Shown piece after piece: positions 5,927 to 6,437 of a stretch of DNA of 6,437 bases (positions within the stretch are counted from its first letter, which is position 1; every line of letters starts with the position of its first letter). Source of the DNA: Spirochaetaceae bacterium (GTDB taxonomy: Bacteria > Spirochaetota > Spirochaetia > Treponematales > Breznakiellaceae). Made by a program: the position numbers and the translations under genes. Below the pieces are notes generated by a model, which worked only from the letters and a program-made list of their open reading frames with translations, did no database searches and was not told the origin of the DNA. The stretch is taken from positions 1 through 6,437 of the forward strand of contig JAISDF010000039.1 in the NCBI GenBank assembly GCA_031265025.1. Direction: 5' to 3'.

Positions 5927-5973
5927 ACCCTTATTATCGGAACAGCCCGGACTCTTTGTAAGGACCGCTTTAA

Positions 5974-6061
5974 GAGGGGGGCGCATTTCCACACTGCCGT
6001 TTGGCAGTGCCGCATACGCGACGCGCCCCCCTTCGCGGGAGCCTTGCTTCGCAAGTCTCCC
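5974..6061. repeat. Structured repeat: nested inverted repeat plus adjacent hairpin
   Basis: GGGGGGCGC (5976-5984) pairs perfectly with GCGCCCCCC (6023-6031). Within it CACTGCC (5992-5998) pairs with GGCAGTG (6003-6009) over a GTTT loop. Next to it GGGAG-C-CTTGC (6037-6047) pairs with GCAAG-T-CTCCC (6051-6061) over TTC, with one mismatch. Three stems in under 90 bases, in a gap between divergent genes, suggest a REP/MITE-like dispersed element. It may extend to about 6096 through the C-rich run. Copy number cannot be judged from one window. Confidence 0.6.
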
Positions 6062-6084
6062 ACTACCCCCCCAAAACGGCGCCC

Positions 6085-6113
6085 TTGCGTTCATTTTTCA
6101 TGCCCGCTATAGT
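6085..6113 (+). promoter_or_regulatory. Candidate promoter for the small RHH-like gene
   Basis: TTGCGT (6085-6090), a 17-base spacer, and TATAGT (6108-6113): a near-consensus -10 and a half-matching -35. Transcription would start near 6120, so the leader to the ATG at 6128 would be about 8 bases, or 17 bases to the ATG at 6137, which has GGAA just before it. Confidence 0.45.
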
Positions 6114-6127
6114 AAGCGAAGAAAATT

Positions 6128-6346
6128 ATGGAAACCATGACCGAAGAAGAAGCGTTTGCCCTTGACGAATATTATACCAATAATCCGCCCACGGTAGACC
6201 CGTCAAAAGCCCGCATACGGATTCCGGTGGTGCGTATTGACAGCCGCACCGCCCGAGACCTGGTATCCCTTTCCCAACCAACCCACAAAACGCCGGAAGA
6301 AATTGTCAGCGGGCTGGTACGGGAACGTGCTGCCGCTATGCCGTAG
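6128..6346 (+). CDS. Small ribbon-helix-helix-like protein, possible antitoxin or regulator
   Basis: A 72-residue protein with an acidic start (METMTEEEAFALDEYY), a proline-rich linker (NNPPTVDPSKA, 18-28), then a layout typical of a ribbon-helix-helix (CopG/Arc/MetJ) DNA-binding fold: strand IRIPVVRID (30-38), helix A SRTARDLVSLSQ (39-50), a turn PTHK, and helix B TPEEIVSGLVRERAAA (55-70). Proteins of this kind usually dimerise, bind operator DNA through the strand, and often act as antitoxins that repress their own operon. No toxin gene follows: after the stop there are only stem-loops up to the window edge. The gene could be an orphan antitoxin, or its partner may lie to the right. ATG 6128 has only a weak AAGAAAA before it; ATG 6137 (MTEEEAF) preceded by GGAA is an equally good start. 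No exact family is recognised. Confidence 0.6.
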   Translation: METMTEEEAFALDEYYTNNPPTVDPSKARIRIPVVRIDSRTARDLVSLSQPTHKTPEEIVSGLVRERAAAMP

Positions 6347-6350
6347 CGTG

Positions 6351-6429
6351 GTGCCAGGCACTCCTGCGCTCCCGACAAAACTGTCGCGGAGGCGGCAGGG
6401 ATGCAGCCTCTCCGCCAAAGGCGGAGAGG
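6351..6429. repeat. Cluster of stem-loops after the small gene
   Basis: CCTCTCCGCC (6407-6416) pairs perfectly with GGCGGAGAGG (6420-6429) over an AAA loop, a very stable 10-bp stem. Upstream CGACA (6373-6377) pairs with TGTCG (6382-6386), and GTGCC (6351-6355) is mirrored by GGCAC (6357-6361). The strong stem could be a terminator for the small gene, but only ATTAAGAC follows before the window ends, so no T tract is seen. GCGGAGGCGGCAGGG (6386-6400) resembles the GCGGAGCCGCAGGG word in the 3475-3540 repeat, hinting at one repeat family. Confidence 0.5.
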
Positions 6430-6437
6430 ATTAAGAC

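Noticed and set aside
5927..6094. N-terminal extension of the secreted protein to 285 residues
   Set aside because: The extra 56 codons read through a structured repeat and would place the signal peptide internally.
5357..6112. 251-codon plus-strand frame opposite the secreted-protein gene
   Set aside because: Its translation is rich in proline, arginine and histidine with no fold pattern, while the opposite strand encodes a proper signal peptide.

Overview
The window most likely comes from a spirochaete, probably a Treponema of the termite-gut type. The main reason is a phenylalanyl-tRNA synthetase alpha chain of archaeal/eukaryotic design, which among bacteria is characteristic of spirochaetes. 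The moderately GC-rich coding sequence and the GC-rich, hairpin-forming intergenic repeats fit this. The genus is an inference from family knowledge; no database search was possible.

Layout, left to right. At 1-354 (minus) is the N-terminal end of a type III restriction-modification methyltransferase (Mod), cut by the window edge and visibly AT-richer than its neighbours. At 355-604 two stem-loops follow a small heat-shock protein gene, hsp20 (605-1063, minus). At 1064-1462 is a divergent intergenic region carrying candidate promoters for hsp20 and for the next gene, several inverted repeats, and an hsp20 leader in which the ribosome-binding site could be paired. At 1463-3469 (plus) is a 668-residue protein with an unrecognised N-terminal part of about 480 residues and a clear C-terminal pRiA4b ORF-3/IS1096 TnpR-like domain. 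At 3470-3544 a short convergent gap is filled with a GC-rich degenerate repeat. At 3545-5158 (minus) is pheS. At 5237-5926 (minus) is an unrecognised secreted protein of 229 residues. At 5927-6127 is a divergent gap with a strongly structured repeat and a promoter. At 6128-6346 (plus) is a 72-residue ribbon-helix-helix-like protein, possibly an antitoxin or small regulator. At 6347-6437 are more stem-loops up to the window edge.

The genes do not form one obvious pathway. pheS is housekeeping, hsp20 is stress response, and mod is a defence/epigenetic gene. The other three are hypothetical, with only domain-level clues. pheS may be partly co-transcribed with the secreted-protein gene upstream (77-base gap, same strand), although the gap also holds a candidate promoter. 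I did not find convincing evidence of a new multi-gene system. The points most worth following are the pRiA4b-domain fusion, the structured intergenic repeats, the hsp20 leader, and the small RHH-like gene with no visible partner.
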